The position numbers were made by a program, and so were the translations under genes. Below are positions 1-7,590 of a DNA stretch of 64,000 bases, in pieces. The stretch is from UMGS1387 sp045540015. Lineage in GTDB: Bacteria > Bacillota > Clostridia > Oscillospirales > CAG-382. The notes below the pieces were generated by a model. The model searched no databases and was not told where the DNA came from. It saw nothing but the letters and a program-made list of their open reading frames with translations. Position 1 is the stretch's first letter. Each line of letters opens with the position of its first letter. Location: the NCBI GenBank assembly GCA_045540015.1, contig JAZQGP010000047.1:36905-100904 (forward strand), in the 5' to 3' direction.

Positions 1-936
1 GCTAACTGGATGTTCTCCAACTATACAAGCGACGGTTGGAAACCAAGTGCCAACTCGAAGTTTATCTTTAACAGCGGTGATTATATCACTATAGATTTCT
101 CAACCGGAACAAACAAAGACTTCCACATGTTGGCCGGCTCCAAGCTTAATTTCCCCGCAAAGAAGTATAAGGCGATTGAGCTCAAGGTTCGCTACAAATA
201 CGAAAGTGATCACCCTCACGGCTCAGTATTCTACTTCACAACATCACTTGACAGCACATGGAACGAAAGCAAAACATTTGTAAATTACCTTAGATCTGCC
301 GACTCTAATGGCGAATGGGAAACATACACTATAGACCTTACTTCCAACACTAAATGGCTTGGCGATGTTACGGGCTTGAGATTCGACCCGTTCAATGCTT
401 ACGGTTACATGGACATTGAATATATCAAGTTCATTGAAGACCCTGATTACGTTCCCGAAGCAAAAATAACAGGTATAATCAACGGCGATGCAGAAACTCC
501 CGGTGTCATTTTCTTCACCGGAGCCACCGTCACGATTGAAGAGGATGAAACAAAGCCCGGCAACCATGTTTACCGCTTCACAGGTCCTAAAAGCAAGTCA
601 TGGACTTATGCAAAACACGCATACCCCTTTGAAACAGGTAAAAAGTACCGCATTGCCTTTGATGTAAGAGGCCTCGGCGACACCGCCGGAAATAAGCCGA
701 AAATGGAATTCTGCGTTAACATTCAGTATCCCGACGCAAACGGCAGTACGGCACACATCGCAAAGGGCTTGTGGCTGGAATCCAACGCCGTATGGCAACA
801 CATAGAATTTACATATTCTCCCGGCACAATAGCAGGTACAGGTCAAACTTCATTCTCCTGCTACGTTTCGCCTCCCGGAGATAATGTGTCCGGTATATAT
901 GAGCTTGACAATGTTGTAGTTGAAGAAATCAAATAA
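1..936 (+). CDS. C-terminal part of a surface or secreted protein with carbohydrate-binding modules (5' truncated)
   Basis: The reading frame is open from base 1, so the gene begins upstream of the window; the first ATG at 10 is internal. The visible 311 codons form two beta-rich modules. The first (about residues 1-148) has aromatic residues and an ending like galactose-binding or jelly-roll domains (MDIEYIKFIED). The second (about 152-311) resembles CBM4/9-type modules: INGDAETPG start, an FxxGKKYRIAFDVRG core and an ELDNVVVEE end. Such tails occur on large extracellular glycoside hydrolases or cellulosome-like proteins of gut Clostridia. The catalytic part, if any, is outside the window, so substrate cannot be named. 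A strong hairpin terminator follows. Confidence 0.75.
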   Translation, partial: ANWMFSNYTSDGWKPSANSKFIFNSGDYITIDFSTGTNKDFHMLAGSKLNFPAKKYKAIELKVRYKYESDHPHGSVFYFTTSLDSTWNESKTFVNYLRSADSNGEWETYTIDLTSNTKWLGDVTGLRFDPFNAYGYMDIEYIKFIEDPDYVPEAKITGIINGDAETPGVIFFTGATVTIEEDETKPGNHVYRFTGPKSKSWTYAKHAYPFETGKKYRIAFDVRGLGDTAGNKPKMEFCVNIQYPDANGSTAHIAKGLWLESNAVWQHIEFTYSPGTIAGTGQTSFSCYVSPPGDNVSGIYELDNVVVEEIK

Positions 937-979
937 CAACAAGCAATTTATCGCATAAAGTGATACACAATTAAAAACT

Positions 980-1018
980 CCCCACCTGGGCCAAACAAAG
1001 CCCGGGTGGGGTTTCTTT
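980..1018. terminator. Bidirectional intrinsic terminator
   Basis: A GC-rich stem of about 11 bp (CCCCACCTGGGC pairing with GCCCGGGTGGGG, loop AAACAAA) is followed by a T-run on the + side and an A-run on the other. It sits between the convergent CBM gene and the leftward gene ending at 1068. Confidence 0.9.
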
Positions 1019-1067
1019 ATACTTGTGTTATGGAAATCAGTAACCGAAATACATTATTGCTTTGATT

Positions 1068-1409
1068 TCATACCGAATTTTTAATGATTCCCTCGAAAAC
1101 ACCGAATATCAGCGAAAACAGGCTTCCGACATACTCTATCGGAAAACTCACTGCCTTTTTTGCGAGGCTCAAACCATGCTCGCCAAGAAATACTTTGTTA
1201 CAGTCAAAAAGACCCTGTACGGCAGTAATAAATCGAGGCGATACAACATATTCGTTTCCAAAAAAGAACATAGTCCTTGTTTCTTCCTCAAAATACAGCA
1301 CCTTGTCATCATCACCGAGGGTTGCCGCTGCGGCAATTGCCGCTATTACAATGCCTGTTATGACAAAGGCAGTTAAAAATGTATATGATGTTTTTAAAAA
1401 TGCTTTCAT
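1068..1409 (-). CDS. Small membrane-anchored protein of unknown function downstream of spoIIP
   Basis: This 113-residue protein has one hydrophobic segment near the N-terminus (about residues 8-30, FLTAFVITGIVIAAIAAAA) and a second hydrophobic stretch near the end. I chose the ATG at 1409 because GGAGAGG lies just before it; an in-frame ATG at 1445 has no such site and would overlap spoIIP sequence. It lies directly after spoIIP on the same strand and is probably co-transcribed with gpr-spoIIP. In Bacillus subtilis an unrelated-looking small membrane gene (yqxA) occupies the same place, so a sporulation or envelope role is possible, but this is inferred from position only. Confidence 0.65.
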   Translation of the reverse strand: MKAFLKTSYTFLTAFVITGIVIAAIAAAATLGDDDKVLYFEEETRTMFFFGNEYVVSPRFITAVQGLFDCNKVFLGEHGLSLAKKAVSFPIEYVGSLFSLIFGVFEGIIKNSV

Positions 1410-1447
1410 ATTCCTCTCCAAATTCAATTCCTCGGCAAATTTCATTT

Positions 1448-2842
1448 TTATCCTGCTGACTGCTGCTCAAGTATCCGCTTTGCAAGAACAATTCCAAAAG
1501 CCTCTGCACTGCGTTTTGCTTCCTCAAGGGTGTTTCCGCATGCTCCTGTTTCGAGAATCACATATCCCGGCGAAAGCTGCTCGTTAAACGACACGCTTCT
1601 CAGATTAATCGGTCTCATAAGGCTCGGATACATCTCGTTAACGCTTCTTTGCATATCAAGTGCAAAGCTGAGATTGTCCTGCCAGTTCGGATGCTTAAAG
1701 CCTGCTTCGTTTGTGCCGATTACAAACATAAGCTGCGCATAGTTCTCTCCTGCAATAACAGCCGTCGGTGCTTTTTTTTCGCCGTCATCTGATATTATTG
1801 CATCTCTGTGCAGGTCTATTACAAATCTTATTGACGGATTAGCCGACAGCAGAGCATTCGCCTCGTTGAGAGACGATGTGTAGGCGTCGAGAAACGATGC
1901 CTTGTCGTGAAGCGTCTTACTGTGGATCACCGGTATACCAAAATCCTTCAATGTGCTTGCAAGCTTTTCACCCACAGCAACAACATTCTGTTCGATATCT
2001 TCGCTTCTTGTCGGCTCATCTTTTCGGTACACTCCGTTTTCGCCCTTTGTATAGCATTCGGTCGCATGCGTGTGGAGTATAAGCACAAGCGGCTCGTCGG
2101 TGATAACAAAATTCTCGTATGCCTTTGGAGTCACCAGCGAAAGAGCCGATACATCCGGTTTGAGCTTTGTCTGGTTTGATAGCATCAAGAGATTGTCCTT
2201 TGACAAATCCGCATGTACAAGGGGGAGATAAACCTCTCCGTCCGAGCCACTTTTTCCGGCAGTCTGCTCAGAAGCATTTACAATTTCTCCCGATAGTGGA
2301 ACGTCTTGAAAAGCATTTCCCGCACCTTCTGCAGTACCCTTTTCTCCGCTTGCCGCTATCTGCCGCATAGGATTGTCTGTTGGGCTTTCTTTTGGAGCGT
2401 AAGATAAGTATACAGGTATACTTTCAAAACTTGCAGACTTCCCGGAGTATACGGTTTCTTCGCCGAAAGCCAAGTCGTTTTTCCGTTCGCCGCCAAAGAA
2501 CTCAAACAAGCCGATTGCAACACGGCAAACGCTTTCCGGAGCATATATGCCGCTGTACGAAAGATACAAAACCCCGACAGCCGCAATCAGACTGAAAAGC
2601 GATGACAGCACAACAGAAATTCCCGACACACGTCTTCGACTTCGTCGTATACGTCTCAATTCCCGGCGTACGCTTCGACGGCTTACCGAAACAGCCGGGT
2701 AAGGTGTATAGCTGTCTCTGTCTATTTCAGTAACAGAAGGAATTTCCCTTGTTATTTCATTCTCCCTGTTTGTGTCGACCGCCTTGTTTTCGTTCTGTAA
2801 ACGGATGCTTTGCCCCGGTCTGTTGTATATCAATGCTCTCAC
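1448..2842 (-). CDS. spoIIP: Stage II sporulation protein P (peptidoglycan hydrolase of the engulfment machinery)
   Basis: This 464-residue protein has a basic cytoplasmic N-terminus, one membrane segment (about residues 73-97), a variable linker, and a C-terminal SpoIIP domain. The domain shows the ILHTHATECY motif (H257, H259, E262) and VIDLHRDA (H345-D347), matching the zinc amidase signature of the family. SpoIIP acts with SpoIID and SpoIIM to thin septal peptidoglycan and drive engulfment of the forespore. It lies 59 bases downstream of gpr. The start is uncertain: GTG at 2842 is only one base from AAAGGG, while a TTG at 2833 is better spaced. Confidence 0.93.
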   Translation of the reverse strand: MRALIYNRPGQSIRLQNENKAVDTNRENEITREIPSVTEIDRDSYTPYPAVSVSRRSVRRELRRIRRSRRRVSGISVVLSSLFSLIAAVGVLYLSYSGIYAPESVCRVAIGLFEFFGGERKNDLAFGEETVYSGKSASFESIPVYLSYAPKESPTDNPMRQIAASGEKGTAEGAGNAFQDVPLSGEIVNASEQTAGKSGSDGEVYLPLVHADLSKDNLLMLSNQTKLKPDVSALSLVTPKAYENFVITDEPLVLILHTHATECYTKGENGVYRKDEPTRSEDIEQNVVAVGEKLASTLKDFGIPVIHSKTLHDKASFLDAYTSSLNEANALLSANPSIRFVIDLHRDAIISDDGEKKAPTAVIAGENYAQLMFVIGTNEAGFKHPNWQDNLSFALDMQRSVNEMYPSLMRPINLRSVSFNEQLSPGYVILETGACGNTLEEAKRSAEAFGIVLAKRILEQQSAG

Positions 2843-2901
2843 GCCCTTTGCAATCTTCTACAAAAAAGTATACGCTTTATTACTTTTAAATATGACAAGA
2901 T

Positions 2902-3852
2902 TCAGGAAAGGAATTCATCTATCTCCTCTTTTGAGAGATTCTCGTGAAGCGCGAGATTTATAGCATATCCGAGAAGCTTTGCTGTATCTCTTATAATATG
3001 ATCGGTCTCCTTCGGCGTTACAAAAAAGTTGCCGTTTCCCTCAGACAAAGTCTGTTTAATTTTCTCAAGCTGCGGATTTTCGTCCTCTGACTCATCATCC
3101 GTCTGCGCTGAGCAAAGCAGGTCATATGCCAAAGTAGATGCCTCAACAACAGTCGGAATTCCTATTGCTATAACCGGCACTCCGAGATTCTCAAGACTCA
3201 GAGCCTTTCTTGTATTATTTATACCCGATCCCGGAGAAATGCCCGTGTCGCAAACCTGTACAGTCGTTGCAAGGCGCGACAGCTTTCTTGAAGCAAGTGC
3301 ATCAATGGCTATAACAAAATCGGGTTTTGCATTTTTTACAACAGAAGCCACAATATCGGCACCTTCAAGTCCGGTACTGCCAAGCACCCCCGGGCACACA
3401 CACATTGTATCGCGAAGTTTAAGCTGTTCAAACAACAACGGGTCGGTTTGTTTTATATGGTGTGTGACTATAACATTTGAAGCGGTAAACGGTCCGACGG
3501 CATCTGCAACAATCGCTGAATTTCCAAGTCCTGCAACAAGACAGCTCTGTGCGTTTTCAGGTATAAAACTTCCTATCACCTTTGCAGCGGCATTCATGGC
3601 ATTTGTGAAGGTTTCGCCGTCACTGTTCCAGATTTGCCCGACATTGACAGTTGAGTACCTGCCCATCGGTTTTCCTGTGATATTTTCACCTTCAGAGTTC
3701 AAAACCTCCAGAAAATCCACCGAAATTCCAAAAAACGAGCGGTTTTCATAGTATGTTCCGTCGGGTTCACCGCCATTTCTTTCTTTCCAATACTCTCTTA
3801 CCTCACTTGCAAGATCAGTTCTGACTGTGAAAATTGTACTAAAATCCTTCAT
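2902..3852 (-). CDS. gpr: Germination protease, spore-specific aspartic endopeptidase (M63/A25 family)
   Basis: This 316-residue protein starts the conserved part with TVRTDLASE, the region where GPR zymogens are processed, and has the family blocks VAGLGNSAIVADAVGP, GVLGSTGLEGADIV, VIAIDALASRKLSRLATTVQ and ISPGSGINNTRKAL. GPR degrades small acid-soluble spore proteins during germination to release amino acids and free the DNA. The ATG at 3852 is preceded by GGAGG. It is divergent from rpsT and upstream of spoIIP, the same order as in Bacillus subtilis. No clear forespore sigma promoter was found in the short upstream gap. Confidence 0.95.
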   Translation of the reverse strand: MKDFSTIFTVRTDLASEVREYWKERNGGEPDGTYYENRSFFGISVDFLEVLNSEGENITGKPMGRYSTVNVGQIWNSDGETFTNAMNAAAKVIGSFIPENAQSCLVAGLGNSAIVADAVGPFTASNVIVTHHIKQTDPLLFEQLKLRDTMCVCPGVLGSTGLEGADIVASVVKNAKPDFVIAIDALASRKLSRLATTVQVCDTGISPGSGINNTRKALSLENLGVPVIAIGIPTVVEASTLAYDLLCSAQTDDESEDENPQLEKIKQTLSEGNGNFFVTPKETDHIIRDTAKLLGYAINLALHENLSKEEIDEFLS

Positions 3853-3908
3853 TTGACCTCCGTATTTCCGTAAAAATTGAAAAAGTTGTTAAAATTATTC
3901 ATTTAGAC

Positions 3909-3937
3909 TTGTAATTTTGTGAAAAGCGTGATAAAAT
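3909..3937 (+). promoter_or_regulatory. Sigma-A promoter of rpsT
   Basis: TTGTAA, 17-base spacer, TAAAAT, ending 59 bases before the rpsT start. Confidence 0.7.
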
Positions 3938-3996
3938 ACACAGGAATAAATGTATTAGTGTGCCTTCGGGTGCGCAAAATCGGGGAGGTGAACATT

Positions 3997-4260
3997 TTGC
4001 CGAATATTAAGTCAGCTAAGAAGCGTGTAAAGGTTTCCGCAGTTAAAACAATGCAGAACCAGATGTTCAAGACAAGCCTTAAGACTACTCTCAAGAAGTT
4101 TGAGCAGGCTGTTGCTGCAGGCGACAAGGCCGCTGCTGAGGTTTGCTACAAGGACGCTGTAAGCAAGATCGACAAGGCTACCGTAAGAGGTACTCTTCAC
4201 ATCAACGCAGCAGCAAGAAAAAAGAGCCAGTTTACTAACATGCTTAACGCAATGAAGTAA
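3997..4260 (+). CDS. rpsT: 30S ribosomal protein S20
   Basis: The mature reading starts MPNIKSAKKRVKVS and gives 87 residues, the usual S20 length. It is basic and helical with the conserved middle KFEQAVAAGD and end NAAARKKSQFTNML. The start is TTG at 3997, fixed by GGGGAGGTG seven bases upstream and by the family N-terminus; an ATG at 3919 in frame would add 26 unrelated residues. S20 binds 16S rRNA at the base of the 30S body. A leaderless-weak TTG start is common in rpsT and is linked in other bacteria to autogenous translational control. A terminator follows at once. Confidence 0.96.
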   Translation: MPNIKSAKKRVKVSAVKTMQNQMFKTSLKTTLKKFEQAVAAGDKAAAEVCYKDAVSKIDKATVRGTLHINAAARKKSQFTNMLNAMK

Positions 4261-4283
4261 TTTGTCTTATATTTTCAGAGTCA

Positions 4284-4310
4284 GTCCCGGTTTATGCCGG
4301 GACTTTTTCT
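4284..4310 (+). terminator. Intrinsic terminator of rpsT
   Basis: GTCCCGG / CCGGGAC stem with a six-base loop and a T5 tail, 24 bases after the rpsT stop. Confidence 0.9.
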
Positions 4311-4337
4311 TCCGCTTTTTTTGAAAAAAGCTTAGCA

Positions 4338-4411
4338 CTTACTTTTTTGAAAAAAAGTAAGCAAAAAACTTTTGAACGGTGAAATCGAAATTTGAGAAAC
4401 TTCGATTTCAC
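4338..4411 (+). repeat. Bipartite hairpin element, copy 1
   Basis: Hairpin 1 (4338-4361) pairs CTTACTTTTTT with AAAAAAAGTAAG. A linker GCAAAAAACTTTTGAACG follows, and then hairpin 2 (4379-4411) pairs GTGAAATCGAA with TTCGATTTCAC. The same order of parts recurs at 9773, 35507, 63428 and 63668 (inverted). No coding potential is seen. Confidence 0.85.
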
Positions 4412-4463
4412 AAAATTCTCCCAACAAATTAAAACCAAATTTGGAACAACATCAATATAAATT

Positions 4464-4720
4464 CAACTTTATTTATTTCTCTATAATTTTGAATTGCTCC
4501 ATTGCTGCGGCTTTACAAGTAATCGCCGTAAACTATGGGAGCAGCAAATACAAGACCAAATAGAAGTGAGAAGGTTAGTGTTCTTTTGAAAAATAGTGAA
4601 AATGATAGGCGTCGGTGACAAGGGAAGAATACATAAGGAAACCGTAGGTGTCCTTATGGGCATCTTTTGCCTACTTTTACTCTACGAGCACCACGTCTGG
4701 GCAAGCAGAAAACGTAGGAC
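4464..4720 (+). repeat. Structured intergenic repeat, copy A
   Basis: This stretch aligns with 35650-35900 over about 240 bases. Shared blocks are the imperfect stem GCTCCAT / ATGGGAGC (4496-4502 with 4535-4542), ATCGCCGTAA (4522-4531), GATAGGCGTCGG (4604-4615), GACAAGG, and a GTA-loop hairpin (4633-4657) whose stem differs from copy B but stays paired. TAGGC at 4606 can pair with GCCTA at 4669. Downstream to 4866 there are two small hairpins (CCGAC/GTCGG at 4763-4776, CCAC/GTGG at 4792-4803) and AT-rich sequence; nothing coding was recognised. Confidence 0.7.
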
Positions 4721-4866
4721 CTCCGCGGCGAGCGGAAATCAACAATTAAATGTGAAATCGCCCCGACGCCAGTCGGCAATGTAATCCGCCCCCACGGCAG
4801 TGGAAAACCGTAAACTTAATTTATAATTACACATTCAACTTTTTCTTTCAATAGTTGAGTTTTTCA

Positions 4867-5265
4867 TCAAAAAATATTCTCCAAGCTCACGCCCTCGTTC
4901 GTTTCAAATTGCTCAAGAATGTCCTTTGCCGTTTCAAGCGAAGCAAGATACGACGGATAATCGCCCGAAGCAAAATATTCCTTTGCAGGAAGAAAATATT
5001 CGGTAAACCGCCCTGCCGCATTGTGCTCAAGCGTGATGTAAATATACTCCTCATGCTTTTTCCAAAGCTTCTCGATATTCTTTAATGTTTTCTCGTGTTC
5101 GGCAAAATCCTTGTCCGATAACATATCAACTTTCTCATGAGTGTCAGGCAGCGTATTCATTAAGTCCGTTATTTCTTCAAAAACATTTTTAAGAAAAACC
5201 GTGTTGGCAGTCACAAACACTGTAACCGCAAGAAACAGAACAAGGCTTGACACAAATGTTTTCAA
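4867..5265 (-). CDS. DUF4363-family exported or membrane-anchored protein
   Basis: This 132-residue protein has an N-terminal hydrophobic segment (about residues 5-24, VSSLVLFLAVTVFVTANTVF) and then a charged helical body with a WxKHEEYIYITLEHN stretch typical of DUF4363 proteins. Its start codon overlaps the end of the DUF421 gene by four bases, so the two are translationally coupled. DUF4363 and DUF421 genes are commonly paired in Clostridia. No biochemical function is known. Orientation of the helical domain relative to the membrane is not resolved from sequence. Confidence 0.7.
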   Translation of the reverse strand: MKTFVSSLVLFLAVTVFVTANTVFLKNVFEEITDLMNTLPDTHEKVDMLSDKDFAEHEKTLKNIEKLWKKHEEYIYITLEHNAAGRFTEYFLPAKEYFASGDYPSYLASLETAKDILEQFETNEGVSLENIF

Positions 5266-5960
5266 TTTTTACCCTTCCCCTTTTCCGTCTTTATCAGCGT
5301 TACTTTACCGGCATCATTAACCCCCATGAAAAAAACCTCCTTAATACTGTTATACCCCTCACTTATCAGAGTATTTTTTAGCCACTCTTCGTCAAGGCCG
5401 CATTCCTTAAGGTTGTGCTTCATAACCTTTCCGTCCGACACTATAATGTGTTCTATCCCCTTTTCAAATACTTTAATATTCATATCCTCGCGTGAAGGAG
5501 GCAAATCCTTTGCTTTTTGTATAACACTCAGCTTTCCGCTCGGTTCAAGTATCGCATACTCAATATCCGATATCTGCGACACCCCGAGAACTCTCAGCGA
5601 TGACATAAGCTCGCTCAGTGTAAGACGTGAATTAAACAGCTCCTTCCTGCTAATCTCGCCTTTGCTTATAAGAATTGCCGGTGTTCCCGACATAAGCTTT
5701 GAAAAGGCCGCACTTTTAAGACCGGCAAATGACAGAAAAACTTCAAGACAGACAAGCGTTGCCGCAGGAATAATGCCGTACAGCAGAGGAATGTTGTTAT
5801 TGGTTATCGGAATTGACGCAAGCTCTGAAATCATGAACGTTGTGACAAGCTCCGTAAGCTCAAGCTGGCCCACTTCCCTTTTGCCCGAAAGCCGCAAAAA
5901 CAACACAAGAAGCAGATAAAGAATAACCGTTCTTATGAAAATGTTGGCCATTTTGCTCAT
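5262..5960 (-). CDS. DUF421 (YetF/YrbG-type) membrane protein
   Basis: This 232-residue protein has three N-terminal membrane helices (about residues 8-27, 35-55 and 60-80) containing the family motif LRLSGKREVGQLELTELV. A cytoplasmic alpha/beta domain follows with PAILISKGEISRKELFNSRLTLSELMSSLR and the repeat-like ending EEWLKNTLISEGYNSIKEVFFMGV. The family includes YetF-like proteins, and Bacillus members have been linked to spore germination or envelope functions, but no reaction is established. The ATG at 5960 follows a GGGGGAAG site. It is the first gene of the pair with the DUF4363 gene. Confidence 0.8.
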   Translation of the reverse strand: MSKMANIFIRTVILYLLLVLFLRLSGKREVGQLELTELVTTFMISELASIPITNNNIPLLYGIIPAATLVCLEVFLSFAGLKSAAFSKLMSGTPAILISKGEISRKELFNSRLTLSELMSSLRVLGVSQISDIEYAILEPSGKLSVIQKAKDLPPSREDMNIKVFEKGIEHIIVSDGKVMKHNLKECGLDEEWLKNTLISEGYNSIKEVFFMGVNDAGKVTLIKTEKGKGKN

Positions 5961-6019
5961 CTTCCCCCTTTATGTTTTAATTTAGTATGGGCGAAACGTG
6001 GAAATTTATGCGCAAACTC

Positions 6020-6048
6020 TTGACTAAGACATAAATATCATGTATAAT
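6020..6048 (+). promoter_or_regulatory. Sigma-A promoter of guaB
   Basis: TTGACT, 17-base spacer, TATAAT. The guaB start is 40 bases downstream, leaving a short leader with no obvious purine riboswitch. Confidence 0.85.
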
Positions 6049-6087
6049 AATGTGTAAAAATATATAATGAGAGGGAAGTGTATTTTT

Positions 6088-7560
6088 ATGGAAATGTACT
6101 CTGACAAATTTGCAAAAGAAGGCCTTACATTTGACGACGTGCTGCTGGTTCCCGGCAAGAGCGATGTTATGCCTAAGGAAATCGATTTAAGAACAAAGCT
6201 CACAAAAAAAATTGCTCTCAACATTCCGCTTATGACCTCCGCAATGGATACGGTTACCGAAGCAAGAATGGCAATAGCTATCGCACGCGAAGGCGGTATC
6301 GGCGTTATTCATAAGAATATGCCCGCGGAAAAACAGGCTGACGAGGTTCTCAAGGTTAAGAGAAGTGAATACGGCGTTATATTCAATCCGTTCTCTCTCT
6401 CTCCCGAAAACTATGTATATGAAGCTGAAGAGCTCATGGCAAAGTATCGTATTTCGGGTGTGCCGATTGTTGATGCAAGCAAAAAGCTTGTCGGTATAAT
6501 TACAAACCGCGACATGCGTTTCCTTTCCGATTTCAACGGAAAAATCGGCGATGTTATGACTAAAAGCAATCTTGTTACCTCTCATGTAGGAACAACTCTT
6601 GCAGAGGCTAAAGATATTCTTTGCAAAGCAAAAGTTGAAAAGCTCCCGATTGTTGACGAAAACGGGGTTCTTTGCGGACTTATCACCACAAAGGATATCC
6701 TCAAGGCAGAAACATATCCTAACTCCGCAAAGGATGCAAAGGGCAGACTTCTCTGCGCTGCCGCAATCGGTGTAACAAACGACGTTCTCGACAGAGCAAA
6801 GCTTCTTCTTGAAGCAGGTGCAGATGCGCTCATTCTTGACTCTGCTCATGGTCATTCAAAAAACATTCTTGCATGCGTTGATAAAATCAAGAACGCATTC
6901 CCCGAAGCACAGATTGTTGCAGGTAACATAGCAACTGCAGAAGCTGCACATGACCTTATTGTCGCAGGCGCTGACGCTGTAAAGGTAGGTATAGGTCCCG
7001 GTTCCATCTGTACAACACGCGTTGTTGCAGGTATCGGCGTTCCTCAGATTACAGCAGTTTACGACTGTGCAAATGAAGCCGCAAAAACCGGAACTCCCGT
7101 TATCGCAGACGGCGGTATCAAGTACAGCGGTGATATCACAAAGGCAATCGCTGCAGGCGGTGACGTTGTAATGATAGGCTCGCTTGTTGCAGGCTGTGAA
7201 GAAAGCCCCGGAGAAACAGAAATCTATCAGGGCAGACGCTTTAAAGTATACCGCGGCATGGGATCTCTTGCAGCTATGGAAAAAGGCTCGAAAGACAGAT
7301 ACTTCCAGGCAGACCAGAAAAAGCTCGTTCCCGAAGGCGTTGAAGGACGCGTTCCTTATAAGGGAACTCTTGCAGAAACCGTATTCCAGCTCATGGGTGG
7401 ACTTAGAAGCGGTATGGGATACTGCGGAACACGCACTGTTGAAGATCTTAAGAATAACGGCAAGTTTGTACGTATTACAGGTGCAGGTCTTCGCGAATCT
7501 CATCCTCATGATATTTATATCACCAAGGAAGCTCCCAACTACAGTACATCCCACGACTAA
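6088..7560 (+). CDS. guaB: Inosine-5'-monophosphate dehydrogenase
   Basis: This 490-residue enzyme oxidises IMP to XMP with NAD+, the committed step to guanine nucleotides. Seen in order: N-terminal barrel strand LTFDDVLLVPG, two CBS domains (about residues 95-205), the flap-side DSAHGHS, and the catalytic loop GIGPGSICTTR with C308. YRGMGSLAAM and GYCGTRT complete the barrel. I chose ATG 6088 over the in-frame ATG at 6067 because GAGGGAAG lies ten bases before it and would be inside the longer frame. It has its own promoter, and no partner guaA is visible in the window. Confidence 0.96.
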   Translation: MEMYSDKFAKEGLTFDDVLLVPGKSDVMPKEIDLRTKLTKKIALNIPLMTSAMDTVTEARMAIAIAREGGIGVIHKNMPAEKQADEVLKVKRSEYGVIFNPFSLSPENYVYEAEELMAKYRISGVPIVDASKKLVGIITNRDMRFLSDFNGKIGDVMTKSNLVTSHVGTTLAEAKDILCKAKVEKLPIVDENGVLCGLITTKDILKAETYPNSAKDAKGRLLCAAAIGVTNDVLDRAKLLLEAGADALILDSAHGHSKNILACVDKIKNAFPEAQIVAGNIATAEAAHDLIVAGADAVKVGIGPGSICTTRVVAGIGVPQITAVYDCANEAAKTGTPVIADGGIKYSGDITKAIAAGGDVVMIGSLVAGCEESPGETEIYQGRRFKVYRGMGSLAAMEKGSKDRYFQADQKKLVPEGVEGRVPYKGTLAETVFQLMGGLRSGMGYCGTRTVEDLKNNGKFVRITGAGLRESHPHDIYITKEAPNYSTSHD

Positions 7561-7590
7561 TTCAAAAGTTTTTCAAAGGAGACACAAGTT

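Noticed and set aside
4596..4784. 62-codon + frame within the structured repeat
   Set aside because: It lies in the non-coding repeat and the equivalent frame is not kept in copy B.
6187..6855. Minus-strand frame of 222 codons
   Set aside because: Antisense to guaB, Cys-rich nonsense composition.
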